Positions 22,880 to 31,337 of a DNA stretch of 64,000 bases are shown here, one piece after another. The notes beneath the pieces were generated by a model, which saw nothing but the letters and a program-made list of their open reading frames with translations, was not told where the DNA came from and made no database searches. The position numbers were made by a program, and so were the translations under genes. The stretch lies in NCBI RefSeq assembly GCF_000495795.1, contig NZ_AWGD01000008.1:62001-126000 (forward strand), given 5' to 3'. The first letter of the stretch is position 1. Every line of letters begins with the position of its first letter. Source of the stretch: Asticcacaulis sp. AC460 (GTDB taxonomy: Bacteria > Pseudomonadota > Alphaproteobacteria > Caulobacterales > Caulobacteraceae).

Positions 22880-24934
22880 ATGGATCGACGGAAATTCCTG
22901 GCCGGCGCGACTGCGCTCGGCGTCAGCGGACTTTGGGCGGGTCGTACAGTAGCCGCCTCACGTGTCGCCTGGCGTGAGGATCGGGCGCTCTATCCGCAGG
23001 GCGTCGCTTCGGGCGATCCCGATGATCACAGCGTCATCCTGTGGACCCGGCGGCCGTTCGAACAGGGTGATCGCCATGAACTGACCGTCGAGGTGGCGCG
23101 GGACCCGCAGTTCCGCAAGGTCGTCGCCACTGCGCGCGTTCCCGTGCTCGCGGTGGCCGACTGGACCTGCCGCGCACTGGTCGGTGGCCTGGCGCCGGCA
23201 ACCGTGCACTGGTACCGCTTCACGGACGACAGCGGCGCCGGCAGCCGCATCGGCCGCACGGTAACAGCCCCGAAAGTGTCGGACCCCAGGCCCGTCCGTT
23301 TCGCCTTCGTGTCGTGCAACAGCGTCAATGAAGGGGCGCAGAATGCCTATCGCCGGATGATCTGGGAGGACGAGCGCGCGCCCGATGATCGCAAGATCGG
23401 CTTTGTGCTCCACCTCGGCGACTTCATCTATGAAGTCATGGAATATCCCGACGAAGTGCAGCATCGTTATGGGCGGACCGTCTACGATATGGGCCGCATT
23501 CCCGATGCGCGCAAGGTCGGTAATTTCCATGTGCCGACGACGCTTGAAGGATACCGCTTCGTCTACCGCGCCCATATCAACGATCCCGACATCCAGGACG
23601 CGCGCGCTCATTTCCCGTTCGTCTGCATGGGCGACAATCACGAATTCTCGTGGCAGGGCTGGCAGAGTTTCGTCAAGTTCGGCGGCAAGATCGAACCCGC
23701 CCAGCCGCTGCGCGTTGCCGCCAACCAGGCGTGGTGGGAATATATCCCGTCGCGGGTCCGCAAGGTCTCCGGCGCCGGTTTGGAGCAGTTCGATCCCCCC
23801 GCGGTCGCCCTGGCGCCCATCGAGACCTTCGACGGTGATGGTTTCGGCACCGAGGCCAACAATCGCACCGCGGTGGACAGTATGGTGGCCTATCGCGCCA
23901 TGCGCTACGGCCGCAATGTCGAGCTGATGGTCACCGATTTCCACAGCTACGCCATGGAGTATCCGGCCAGCCGGCCGGAGACGGACGTGTTCGATTTTCC
24001 CTTCCCGGTGTATCCGCAGGAGCTGATGGAGATTGTCGATGGCGGCCGTGACTATAATAGCGGCAATCCCCCCGAAACCATCACCATCGGCGACAAATCG
24101 GCACCGAACTTCCGCAAGGACGAGCCGGCCTTCACGCTTTTGGGGCGCGATCAGAAGGCCTGGCTGAAGGATCGGCTGGCGCAATCGAACGCGACCTGGA
24201 AGATCTGGGGCGCGACCAACGGTCCACTCGATGCGCGGACCGACCCGCAGAATTTGCCGGACGAACTCGTGGACATGAAGTGGCCCGGCAAGGATTTTGG
24301 CACCTTTGGCGGCGCCGATTTCAGCAGCGCGTTCGCCGAGCGCGCGGAAATCTACGATCATGTCCGTGACCATAAGATTTCGGGCTTTGTGACGGTATCG
24401 GGCGATCGCCACAGCTTCTGGGCCGGATATGCCGCGCCCAGATTGCCGCCCGCCGGTTTCGATCCGGTGGGGTTGAGCTTCATCACCGGTTCGGTCTCGG
24501 CGCCGGGCATGGCGGAAGCGTCCGAATATTATAAGGACTTTCCCCTGTTGCCGCTTTTCGTACGCAAGCCGGAGGGGGGCGCTCCTGAGGCGACCGTCAA
24601 CCTGACGATCAAGCGGGGGGTGCGTGCAGCGCTCGAATATGCGGCCAGCGGTGATATCGACAAGGCGCGGGCGCTGACCAACCCCGATGTCGCGCCACAC
24701 CTGGAATTCGTCGACATGGCCGGGCATGGCTATTGCGTTGTCACCGCCGGGCCAAAGGCGATCGAGACCGAGTTCGTGTGCATCGTCCGTCCGGTCACCC
24801 GGGCAACCACGCCCGACGGTGGTCCGCTGCGTTACCGCGTTTCGCATCGTGCAGGGTTGTGGCAGCCGGGTACGGCGCCGAAACTGGAGCAGAGTGTGCT
24901 CGAAGGCGAAGGCGAGGCCAAGCTGTCGATGTGA
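22880..24934 (+). CDS. phoD: Alkaline phosphatase D family protein
   Basis: A 684-residue exported phosphodiesterase/phosphatase of the PhoD family. The N-terminus MDRRKFLAGATALGVSG is a twin-arginine signal. An N-terminal fibronectin-like domain (GVASGDPDDHSVILWTRR) is followed by the metallophosphatase core with FVSCNS, LHLGDFIYEV, MGDNHEFSW and TVSGDRHSFW, which bind metal. Start is ATG 22880 because the longer frame begins within the mobile-element border. It is longer than the B. subtilis enzyme by a C-terminal extension. No Pho-box can be called. Confidence 0.9.
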   Translation: MDRRKFLAGATALGVSGLWAGRTVAASRVAWREDRALYPQGVASGDPDDHSVILWTRRPFEQGDRHELTVEVARDPQFRKVVATARVPVLAVADWTCRALVGGLAPATVHWYRFTDDSGAGSRIGRTVTAPKVSDPRPVRFAFVSCNSVNEGAQNAYRRMIWEDERAPDDRKIGFVLHLGDFIYEVMEYPDEVQHRYGRTVYDMGRIPDARKVGNFHVPTTLEGYRFVYRAHINDPDIQDARAHFPFVCMGDNHEFSWQGWQSFVKFGGKIEPAQPLRVAANQAWWEYIPSRVRKVSGAGLEQFDPPAVALAPIETFDGDGFGTEANNRTAVDSMVAYRAMRYGRNVELMVTDFHSYAMEYPASRPETDVFDFPFPVYPQELMEIVDGGRDYNSGNPPETITIGDKSAPNFRKDEPAFTLLGRDQKAWLKDRLAQSNATWKIWGATNGPLDARTDPQNLPDELVDMKWPGKDFGTFGGADFSSAFAERAEIYDHVRDHKISGFVTVSGDRHSFWAGYAAPRLPPAGFDPVGLSFITGSVSAPGMAEASEYYKDFPLLPLFVRKPEGGAPEATVNLTIKRGVRAALEYAASGDIDKARALTNPDVAPHLEFVDMAGHGYCVVTAGPKAIETEFVCIVRPVTRATTPDGGPLRYRVSHRAGLWQPGTAPKLEQSVLEGEGEAKLSM

Positions 24935-24976
24935 TAACGCTTCAGGGGACAGGCAATGTTGTCCGCCGCTCCTGTG

Positions 24977-25660
24977 CTAGACGGGGCGCGGTTTGCGCTG
25001 CCAGGACACTTCCCGCCAGCGGCGCCGGTCCGGCGACAGGCCAGATTTGCGGTCGTAGACGAACTCGCGCCCCAGGATCATATCCAGACCCGACAAGGCG
25101 AGACGGGGCAGAGCGTGCGACAGCAGCACCGGCGCGTCCTCGTCCTTTTTGACCGTCATCTGGATGCCGGTGAATCTGACCGGACCCTCATAAAGAAAGG
25201 GAATGACCTCAGGCCGGTTTCCGCCCCAGTTGTATTCCGCCGACCAATGGACCATGAGGTGCTGTTCATCCAGCCAGTCTCCAATTTTCAGCCGGTTTTG
25301 CGTCAGGGCCGGCGCGTCATTGCCATAGAAGGCTTCGGTCTCCACCTGGTCGCTTTCGGTCAGCCGCAGACCCGTGATGTCTGCCAGGTCGGCCGGAAAG
25401 GCCAGGCCGTCAAGAGGTAGGCTGAGATCGGGGGCAGGTTCGGCATCCTCACCCGAATGTTCGTCGACCGAGATCGACAGGTCCCACCAAGCATGCGTGT
25501 AATCCGGACCGTACAGCCAGGCATGGATGGGCTGGCCGAACAAGGATTTGCGCTGCACTGCCCAGGCTTCCGTGGCGACGCCGATGCTCAATTCAGCGCT
25601 TTCTATGTCCGTGATGACACGGTGATCGATGTGCAGACGCGGTGCCGGAAGCTCAGTCAT
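24977..25660 (-). CDS. Conserved hypothetical protein
   Basis: A 227-residue acidic soluble protein with no signal peptide. It begins MTELPAPRLHIDHRVITDIE and ends in a basic tail (RRRWREVSWQRKPRP). Hydrophobic/acidic alternation suggests a beta-rich fold, but I do not recognise a domain. The start at 25660 avoids an upstream extension with proline/serine low complexity. It lies 22 bases downstream of a GNAT gene on the same strand and is probably co-transcribed with it. Confidence 0.6.
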   Translation of the reverse strand: MTELPAPRLHIDHRVITDIESAELSIGVATEAWAVQRKSLFGQPIHAWLYGPDYTHAWWDLSISVDEHSGEDAEPAPDLSLPLDGLAFPADLADITGLRLTESDQVETEAFYGNDAPALTQNRLKIGDWLDEQHLMVHWSAEYNWGGNRPEVIPFLYEGPVRFTGIQMTVKKDEDAPVLLSHALPRLALSGLDMILGREFVYDRKSGLSPDRRRWREVSWQRKPRPV

Positions 25661-25682
25661 GGGGTACCTGAAAACGAAGAGA

Positions 25683-26120
25683 TCAGACCAGGAGCTTGGC
25701 CATGGTGACGTGGGGGATGGTGACTTCGGTGTATTCGTCGCCTTCGACGATGTAGCCGTGGCGGGCATAGAAGTCACGCGCCGTAACCCGCGCGGCCAGG
25801 ATGATGCGCGTGGCGCCTTCGGTGCGGGCGGTTTCTTCGGCGGCGGTCAGGAGTTGCGCTCCGATCGACTGGCCACGATGCGAGTCCGCCACGGCCATCT
25901 GGCGCAGTTTGAACGTGTCCGCCTTGTACGGCGTCAGGACGACCGTGCCTATCAGGTCTTCGCCGGCAAAGGCGGCCAGGTGGATATCGCCGGCTTCCGT
26001 GGTCAATTGCTCCGCCGTAAAGTCGAGCCCCAATGGCGTGCGCAGGATGGCGCGGCGCAAAGCCACCATGGCGTCGTAGTCGGGGGTCGAATGGGCGATG
26101 CGGCGGACGGCAAGGGGCAT
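25683..26120 (-). CDS. GNAT family N-acetyltransferase
   Basis: A 145-residue single-domain acetyltransferase. The acetyl-CoA binding signature is seen as LRQMAVADSHRGQSIGAQLL (R/Q-x-x-G-x-G/A type), with the C-terminal segment ARDFYARHGYIVEGD typical of the fold. The ATG at 26120 is preferred to a TTG two codons earlier. Substrate unknown. It is upstream of and close to a hypothetical gene and divergent from the YiiX-like gene. Confidence 0.85.
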   Translation of the reverse strand: MPLAVRRIAHSTPDYDAMVALRRAILRTPLGLDFTAEQLTTEAGDIHLAAFAGEDLIGTVVLTPYKADTFKLRQMAVADSHRGQSIGAQLLTAAEETARTEGATRIILAARVTARDFYARHGYIVEGDEYTEVTIPHVTMAKLLV

Positions 26121-26174
26121 GGTCAAGTCCTGGAAGTTGTGGTTGTGTAGGTCAAATCGCCGGTGGGGGGCAAG

Positions 26175-26837
26175 ATGAAACGCAAGACATGGCTGATCGG
26201 GATCACCGCGGTGCTGACCGTGTTGATCGTCTATGCCGGGGTGCGTGTCATGAGCAAGGCGCCGGACTTTCGTGACGGCGATCTGATATTCCAGACCTCA
26301 GACAGCAACCAATCGGCAGCGATCCTCGCCGCGACCGGCAGCGCCTTTACCCATATGGGAATCGTCGAAAAACGCAGAGACGGCTGGTACGTCATCGAGG
26401 CCGGCGGGAACGTGAGGTCAGTGCCTTTGCGCAGTTGGGTGAAGCGCGGCAAGGGCGGGCGTTATGCGGTCTATCGCCGGGATTTGACGCCGGATCAGGC
26501 GCGTACCGTCTTGAAGGCGGCGCATCGGCTGGATGGCCGGCCCTATGACATCTTCTTTTCGTTCAATAACCGCGCCATCTATTGCAGCGAGTTGCCGTAT
26601 CTCGCCTATGGCAAGGCCGGGTTGACGATCGGCACGGTCCAGAAGGTGCGCGATCTGAATGCCGACAACGGGTTGGCCAAATCGCTGATCGAAAAGCGCT
26701 GGCAGCGGCATGAGGACTGTAAGGGGCTGGAGTTCGAGGCCTGTTACGCCCGGATACTCGACCAGGATCTGGTGACGCCGGTGTCGATCGCCAAGGACAA
26801 ACAGTTTCGGCAGGTTTTCAGCAATTATCCGTTTTAG
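26175..26837 (+). CDS. YiiX-like NlpC/P60-superfamily cysteine hydrolase
   Basis: A 220-residue protein with an N-terminal membrane anchor or signal (TWLIGITAVLTVLIVYAGVRV). The following domain shows the circularly permuted NlpC/P60 (YiiX/YebB) order: His60 in FTHMGIVE comes before Cys137 in IYCSELPYLAYGKAG. Members are amidases or lipases of unclear substrate on the periplasmic side. Start ATG 26175 follows a GGGGG stretch that can serve as ribosome site. The gene stands alone, ending before a palindromic repeat. Confidence 0.82.
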   Translation: MKRKTWLIGITAVLTVLIVYAGVRVMSKAPDFRDGDLIFQTSDSNQSAAILAATGSAFTHMGIVEKRRDGWYVIEAGGNVRSVPLRSWVKRGKGGRYAVYRRDLTPDQARTVLKAAHRLDGRPYDIFFSFNNRAIYCSELPYLAYGKAGLTIGTVQKVRDLNADNGLAKSLIEKRWQRHEDCKGLEFEACYARILDQDLVTPVSIAKDKQFRQVFSNYPF

Positions 26838-26903
26838 GAGAGCGTTTAGAGGCCGGACATACCATCAGCCGGACAGATATGGCCGTGTTCGAGGTCAAGC
26901 TTC

Positions 26904-26975
26904 TGCGGGCCAAATCCCCCACCGTCTCATTTGCTTCCAGCAAATGATCCACCTCCCCGCATAGCGGGGAGGTAT
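26904..26975 (+). repeat. Intergenic palindromic repeat, copy 1 (type B)
   Basis: Contains two hairpins, TCATTTGC-TTCCA-GCAAATGA and CCTCCCCGC-ATA-GCGGGGAGG, preceded by a CAAATCCCCCACCG block. The same layout, nearly identical, recurs at 54210-54280. It lies between the YiiX-like gene and the RTX gene, both of whose ends face it, so it can act as a terminator as well. Confidence 0.8.
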
Positions 26976-27000
26976 AAGGTATTTATTTTGCTGATTTTTT

Positions 27001-28782
27001 TTACCACACAATGTGCGCCAGCACGTCAGCGGTGGTGGCGTTGTTGACCGTGATGATGTTCGTGCTGTTGATCGTGATCAGCACGTTCGAACCCGACTGG
27101 GTGACGAACTCAGCGTGCGTGACGCCGGCGGTGAAACCGTTGATGTTGATCGTGTCGTTTTCCGCGGCGCTGAAGTCGGCAATCGTGTCCTTGGCGGCGC
27201 CGAACTGGAACAGGAAGATATCCGCCCCCAGGCCACCCGTCAGGACGTCCTTGCCGCCCAGACCGTTCAACGTGTTGTTGCCGCTGTTGCCGATCAGGGT
27301 GTTGTTCGAACTGTTGCCCGTGGCGTCGAGGTTTTCTGTTCCGGTCAGTTGCAGGGTTTCAACATAGCGGCCGTGCAGGTTGTAGCTGACGCTGGCATAG
27401 ATGATGTCGTTGCCTTCGCCGGTGGCTTCGGTGACGCGGCTGTCGCTGTTGCTGACGTAGAAGCTGTCGTCACCCAGGCCGCCGACCATGGTGTCGACGC
27501 CGGCCTGGCCGTTCAGGACGTCGTTGCCGGCGCCGCCATCGATGCGGTTGTCACCGGAATTGCCGTTGATGATGTTGTTCAGCCCGTTGCCGGTGCCCTT
27601 GGTGTTGGCCGTGCCCGTCAGGGTCAGGTTTTCCAGGTTGGCGCCCAGGGTATAGCTGACATGGGATTGGACCGTGTCGGTGCCTTCGCTGGCGCCTTCG
27701 GTCACGACGTCGCCGGCGATGTTGACGACGTAGGTGTCGTCGCCCAGGCCGCCGGCCAGGGTATCCGCGCCGGTGCCGCCGTTGAGAATGTTGTTGCCGG
27801 TATTGCCGGTCAAACTGTTGTCGAGCGTATTGCCCGTCAGGTTGATATGGCCTTCACCGCTCAGGATGCCGACTTCGACGGCGGCGCCCGCCAGGGAGTA
27901 GGTCACGGAGCTGTAGACCGTGTCGGTGCCTTCGCCGACTTCCTCGTCGATACGGTCGAGGCTGCTGTCGATATAGAAGCTGTCGTCGCCCAGGCCGCCA
28001 TACAGCAGGTCGTTGCCCGTGCCGCCGTCCAGGATGTCATTACCGGCGGCGCCCGACAGGCTGTCATTGGCGCCATTGCCGTTGATGGTGTCGTTGGCGC
28101 CGTCGCCGGTCAGGACGTTTCGGTCGGCGTCGCCGTTCAGCGCGACGGTCTGCGAGTCGTAGCTGAAGGACAGGATGTCGTGGATTTCGGTCGAACCGCC
28201 GGTGCTGGCGGTAAAGCCGACCGAGACCAGGTTGGTGTTCAGCACGGCGATCAGGTCGATGGCATAGGTCAGCTGCGCCGTCGCCGGCTTGATGCCGTTG
28301 TCCGACAGGAAGACCGACAGGGTGCCGCCGCTGTATTCGACCCATACGTCCCAGACATTGCCGTTGTCCATGGGTGTCTCGACTTCGGAATAGGCCACCG
28401 AGGTCACCGAGCCGTCCTGGTCGATGCCGATATGGTTGCCGTTTTCATTCGCGTTCTGCCAGGTGTCGAACTCGATGGCGACGCTGTTGGCCAGGCCGGC
28501 ATAGCCCAGGCCTTCGCCGTAACCCGAGGCGCCATTGCCGGTTTCACCAGCCGCCAGGACAAAGGTCAGGCCGTCGGCGCCGCCATTGCCGGGTTCAGTG
28601 ATGCGGAACTGGAAGTGGCTGGTGAAGGCGGCCGCCGAAACCTTGGTGTCGGAAAACACCGCGCCGACGCTGTTACCACTGGTCGAGTTCAGTCGAAGAA
28701 CCGTGCCGTCTTCGGTTTCGACCGCAGCGGCGGCGTTATACAGATCGAGACCGGTCAGGTCCGAGAAATCGTCGTATTGCAT
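27001..28782 (-). CDS. RTX repeat protein with an L-type lectin domain
   Basis: A 593-residue protein without a Sec signal, as expected for type I secretion. Residues about 1-205 form a legume-lectin-like (L-type) beta-sandwich: DGLTFVLAAG, then VAIEFDTWQNANENGNHIGI with the conserved carbohydrate/Ca-binding Asp and Asn. From about 215 to 545 there are calcium-binding RTX nonapeptides (GGTGNDLLYGGLGDDSF, GGAGNDVLNGQAG and others) arranged in four or five clusters. The C-terminus ends in a hydrophobic strand (TIADFSAAENDTININGF), fitting a type I secretion signal. Likely a secreted or surface glycan-binding adhesin. No type I exporter genes are next to it. Confidence 0.88.
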   Translation of the reverse strand: MQYDDFSDLTGLDLYNAAAAVETEDGTVLRLNSTSGNSVGAVFSDTKVSAAAFTSHFQFRITEPGNGGADGLTFVLAAGETGNGASGYGEGLGYAGLANSVAIEFDTWQNANENGNHIGIDQDGSVTSVAYSEVETPMDNGNVWDVWVEYSGGTLSVFLSDNGIKPATAQLTYAIDLIAVLNTNLVSVGFTASTGGSTEIHDILSFSYDSQTVALNGDADRNVLTGDGANDTINGNGANDSLSGAAGNDILDGGTGNDLLYGGLGDDSFYIDSSLDRIDEEVGEGTDTVYSSVTYSLAGAAVEVGILSGEGHINLTGNTLDNSLTGNTGNNILNGGTGADTLAGGLGDDTYVVNIAGDVVTEGASEGTDTVQSHVSYTLGANLENLTLTGTANTKGTGNGLNNIINGNSGDNRIDGGAGNDVLNGQAGVDTMVGGLGDDSFYVSNSDSRVTEATGEGNDIIYASVSYNLHGRYVETLQLTGTENLDATGNSSNNTLIGNSGNNTLNGLGGKDVLTGGLGADIFLFQFGAAKDTIADFSAAENDTININGFTAGVTHAEFVTQSGSNVLITINSTNIITVNNATTADVLAHIVW

Positions 28783-29084
28783 GTTCCATCCCCGGGGTCT
28801 TTTCTTTTAAAAGACCTCATCTATCATCGTATTTATTAGACAAATGACGGTTTTAACTTATCAAGCCAAGAAAAAGGCCGTGATAACAGCGGTTAACGTC
28901 ACGTTTATGATTATGAACAAAACCCCGTTATCTGGCAACCGGGAATTTCATTTTTGAAAAACATTTGGGTGATTCGGCGGGTGTGCGTTTGCCGTTCGCT
29001 AACAAAATAAGGCGCAGAGGCTTATCGACCCGCGGTGCGGACTGGCCTAGGTTCGCCGGGAAACGATATCAAGGAGACACCACC
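28783..29084. promoter_or_regulatory. AT-rich divergent promoter region
   Basis: About 300 bases without a gene between the RTX gene and a lipoprotein gene; both promoters must lie here. An inverted repeat GGTCTTTT (28796-28803)/AAAAGACC (28809-28816) stands just ahead of the RTX start and would form a hairpin in its 5' leader. No other element can be named. Confidence 0.4.
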
Positions 29085-29528
29085 ATGACCCGGACCCTTT
29101 TGATTGCGACGGCTTCGCTGCTGGCCCTGGCGGCTTGTTCGCCGAAGACGGAAACGTCCACGACGACGACCACGACCACGACCACCAGTGTCATCGCCGA
29201 GTCCGCGGCGACCTCGATCACTTCGGCGGAGGCGTCCTTCATTGAATCATCGGCGTCGCTGGACACCTTCACCGGGAAGTGGACCGGACCGGAAGGGACA
29301 TCGCTGACGGTCACGCCCAATGGCGGCACCTATAAGGTGACGGTGGTCAATCTGGACGGTCCGCGTGATTTTGCCGGTATCGGGGTCGACAACGGGATCA
29401 AGTTCACCCGCGACGGTCAGGCCTTTACCATCCGCAAGGGCACCGGCGACGACACCGGTATGAAGTGGCTGGCCGGCAAGAAGGACTGTATTGTCGTTGC
29501 TCTCGGCGAAGGCTATTGCCACGACTAA
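29085..29528 (+). CDS. Lipoprotein with threonine-rich linker
   Basis: A 147-residue lipoprotein: signal peptide TRTLLIATASLLALAAC with lipobox LAAC (Cys19), then a linker of a dozen Thr (STTTTTTTTTS) probably O-exposed and flexible. The remaining 95 residues form a small domain beginning FTGKWTGPEGTSLTVTPNGG that resembles the beta-rich lipocalin-like folds found in periplasmic lipoproteins, ending with Cys residues CIVVALGEGYC. Function unknown. The ATG at 29085 follows AAGGAGAC at good distance. Confidence 0.75.
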   Translation: MTRTLLIATASLLALAACSPKTETSTTTTTTTTTSVIAESAATSITSAEASFIESSASLDTFTGKWTGPEGTSLTVTPNGGTYKVTVVNLDGPRDFAGIGVDNGIKFTRDGQAFTIRKGTGDDTGMKWLAGKKDCIVVALGEGYCHD

Positions 29529-29540
29529 CGGCGCACGGTA

Positions 29541-29565
29541 GGCAGCCTTCGAAACGGAGGCTGCC
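29541..29565 (+). promoter_or_regulatory. Hairpin covering the ribosome-binding site of the PhnA-domain gene
   Basis: Perfect 8-bp arms GGCAGCCT (29541-29548) and AGGCTGCC (29558-29565) end directly at the ATG at 29566, and the ribosome site GGAGG (29556-29560) overlaps the 3' arm. No T-run follows, so it is not a classical terminator; it would reduce translation unless melted. Confidence 0.6.
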
Positions 29566-29799
29566 ATGAGCGACGAAGACGATATCCTTGTCAAAGACAG
29601 CAATGGCACGCGCCTGAACAACGGCGACAGCGTCACCCTGATCAAGGACCTGAAGGTCAAGGGCTCGGGCGGCGTTACGCTGAAGCGCGGCACGCTGATC
29701 CGCAATATCCGGCTGACCGATGATCCGGCCGAGATCGAGTGCAATGCCGATAAGGTCAAGGGGTTGGTGCTGCGGACAGAGTTCGTCAAAAAAGCCTGA
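29566..29799 (+). CDS. PhnA-domain protein (C-terminal domain only)
   Basis: A 77-residue protein matching the C-terminal domain of PhnA/YjdM: ILVKDSNGTRLNNGDSVTLI, KDLKVKGSGGVTLKRGT, and the end RTEFVKKA. The N-terminal zinc-ribbon of full-length YjdM (about 35 residues with four Cys) is absent; such short forms are known in alphaproteobacteria. Its real role is unclear despite the alkylphosphonate name. It starts at the foot of a hairpin that hides its ribosome site. Confidence 0.82.
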   Translation: MSDEDDILVKDSNGTRLNNGDSVTLIKDLKVKGSGGVTLKRGTLIRNIRLTDDPAEIECNADKVKGLVLRTEFVKKA

Positions 29800-29949
29800 C
29801 CTCACGCCCCGGCGGTGCACGACAAAGTGACAAATGCCAGCGGCGTGCTCGCATGGAATCTTTATGAAATCCTTGCCATACGGTTAATCGGCTGGCTGCG
29901 GTGGCAGACCAAAGGGGGCATTTCCTTTTCTCCCCGGAAGGACATGTCA

Positions 29950-30759
29950 ATGGCAAAAGACCTTGTACTCATGCGCTCGCGCGGCCGCGCTTTCCAGGCC
30001 GTCGTCATCCTCCTGGCCGCGATCGCCCAGATCGTCTGCGCCCGTCTCACCGAAGTCCTGGATACCGGCATCAGTGTCGAACTGCGCTCCGCCGTCGCCA
30101 CCCATCCCTTGGTACCGTGGAACTTTGCCTTCACCATCTGGGGCGCTATCTTCCTGTTCGCCCTGGTGTCGGCCATCTGGCAGATTTTACCGGAACAGAA
30201 ACATAATCGCGCCCTGGCGGCCGCGGGATGGAACATGGCCGGTATCTGGGCGATCAACGCCCTGTGGCAGGTCTGGGTGCCGATCGCCGGCTTCGACTGG
30301 GTCAGCGTTGTTCTGGTGTTGTCGGGCCTGATCCTGGGCGTCAGCGGGCTGTTGAAGCTGCGTCAGGACATTCAATTGTCACGGCTGGACGAGATCATGG
30401 TGTTCGCCCCCCTGGCACTGGTCACCGGCTGGCTGACGGCCGCGTTTTCCATTAATGTGACCACCGTTCTGGTCAGCGGATATTATGCGCTGGACCCCAG
30501 CCATGTCGGCGTGTCGCTGGGCTTCCTGGTCGGTCTCATCCTGTTTGGCGGTGTTATGACCTGGATGACGGAGAGCCTGGTCTATGCCGGCGCGCTGATG
30601 TGGGCGCTGTTCTGGATCATGATGGCCAATATCTATCGCGACAACGAACCGGCCATGGTCACCACCAGCCTGATCGGCATCGCTTTGATCGGCCTGGTCA
30701 GCGCCTGGGCGGTCACCCACCATCATGAGAGCGGTCCGATGCATGTCCGTCGTGGTTAA
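29950..30759 (+). CDS. TspO/MBR-related multi-span membrane protein
   Basis: A 269-residue inner-membrane protein with about eight hydrophobic segments. The pattern VPWNFAFTIWGAIFLFALVS, followed by NALWQVWVPIAGFDW, resembles the long TspO/tryptophan-rich sensory-protein relatives. Its ligand is not evident. I choose the ATG at 29950, which has GGAAGG nine bases before, over 29944. It ends before a hairpin that also covers the ribosome site of the next gene. Confidence 0.72.
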   Translation: MAKDLVLMRSRGRAFQAVVILLAAIAQIVCARLTEVLDTGISVELRSAVATHPLVPWNFAFTIWGAIFLFALVSAIWQILPEQKHNRALAAAGWNMAGIWAINALWQVWVPIAGFDWVSVVLVLSGLILGVSGLLKLRQDIQLSRLDEIMVFAPLALVTGWLTAAFSINVTTVLVSGYYALDPSHVGVSLGFLVGLILFGGVMTWMTESLVYAGALMWALFWIMMANIYRDNEPAMVTTSLIGIALIGLVSAWAVTHHHESGPMHVRRG

Positions 30760-30804
30760 CCCGCCGCGGTTGAAGACCTTTCCCGTTTTCCGGAAATCGT
30801 GTTA

Positions 30805-30838
30805 GCCTCTCCGAAAAATCACCTTCGGGGAGGCTTTT
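30805..30838 (+). terminator. Terminator-like hairpin overlapping the next ribosome site
   Basis: Arms GCCTCTCCGAA (30805-30815) and TTCGGGGAGGC (30824-30834), with one G-T pair, are followed by TTTT. It may end transcription of the TspO-like gene, yet its 3' arm holds the GGGAGG ribosome site of the gene starting at 30840, so read-through transcripts would be translation-limited. Confidence 0.6.
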
Positions 30839-30839
30839 C

Positions 30840-31319
30840 ATGTCGGGCAGGGGTGGATTGAAGATCGTGGTCCTCGGCGGCCTGGTCGCCGGTTTGCTGG
30901 ACATTGTCGACGCGTTCCTGTTCTGGAGCTGGAAGGCCGATGTCCCGCCCATGCGCATCGGTCAGTCGATTGCCGGTGGCTGGATGGGCGAAGCGGCCTA
31001 TCGCGGCGGATGGGGGACCTTTGCGCTGGGCATGGTTTCACACTTCGGTATTGCCGTTGCCATGGCTCTGATCTTTTTTGCCGTGGCGAAGCTCGTCCCG
31101 CTGATTGCGCGCCACGCCGTGGTGCTAGGCGCTGTCTATGGCGTCGCCCTCTATGCCGTCATGACCTACGTTGTGGTGCCGATGTCGATCGCGACCGTCG
31201 GCCAGACACCGCGCTATCCGCCCAACATCGATGTGGTCTTCCTGAACGCCCTGTTCTGCCATGTCGTGCTGGTGGGGATGGTAATCGGCGTCTTCACCAA
31301 GCGGGCGGTGAAGGCCTGA
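30840..31319 (+). CDS. Small membrane protein of unknown function
   Basis: A 159-residue inner-membrane protein with four hydrophobic segments: near residues 8-28, 58-80, 90-112 and 132-150. Between the first two is a WKADVPPMRIGQSIAGGWMG loop. I recognise the style of small four-helix proteins common in alphaproteobacteria but no named domain. Start ATG 30840. The gene ends 18 bases before the catalase gene, which runs toward it. Confidence 0.65.
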   Translation: MSGRGGLKIVVLGGLVAGLLDIVDAFLFWSWKADVPPMRIGQSIAGGWMGEAAYRGGWGTFALGMVSHFGIAVAMALIFFAVAKLVPLIARHAVVLGAVYGVALYAVMTYVVVPMSIATVGQTPRYPPNIDVVFLNALFCHVVLVGMVIGVFTKRAVKA

Positions 31320-31337
31320 CCTTCACCGCCGCAGGAA

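Noticed and set aside
22800-22880. Right attachment site with a copy of the tRNA-Leu 3' end
   Set aside because: I looked for the T-arm/acceptor sequence here and found no match of useful length.
22958-24847. 629-codon minus-strand open frame
   Set aside because: It is antisense to phoD and has the His/Arg/Gly-rich composition of a shadow frame.
27013-28839. 608-codon plus-strand open frame rich in VVA/GVVAGV repeats
   Set aside because: It is the complement of the RTX repeats; the repeat look is inherited from the coding strand.
29085-29528. Threonine run as a sign of a broken frame
   Set aside because: The ACG/ACC codons are mixed and in frame, and a good domain follows, so this is a real linker.
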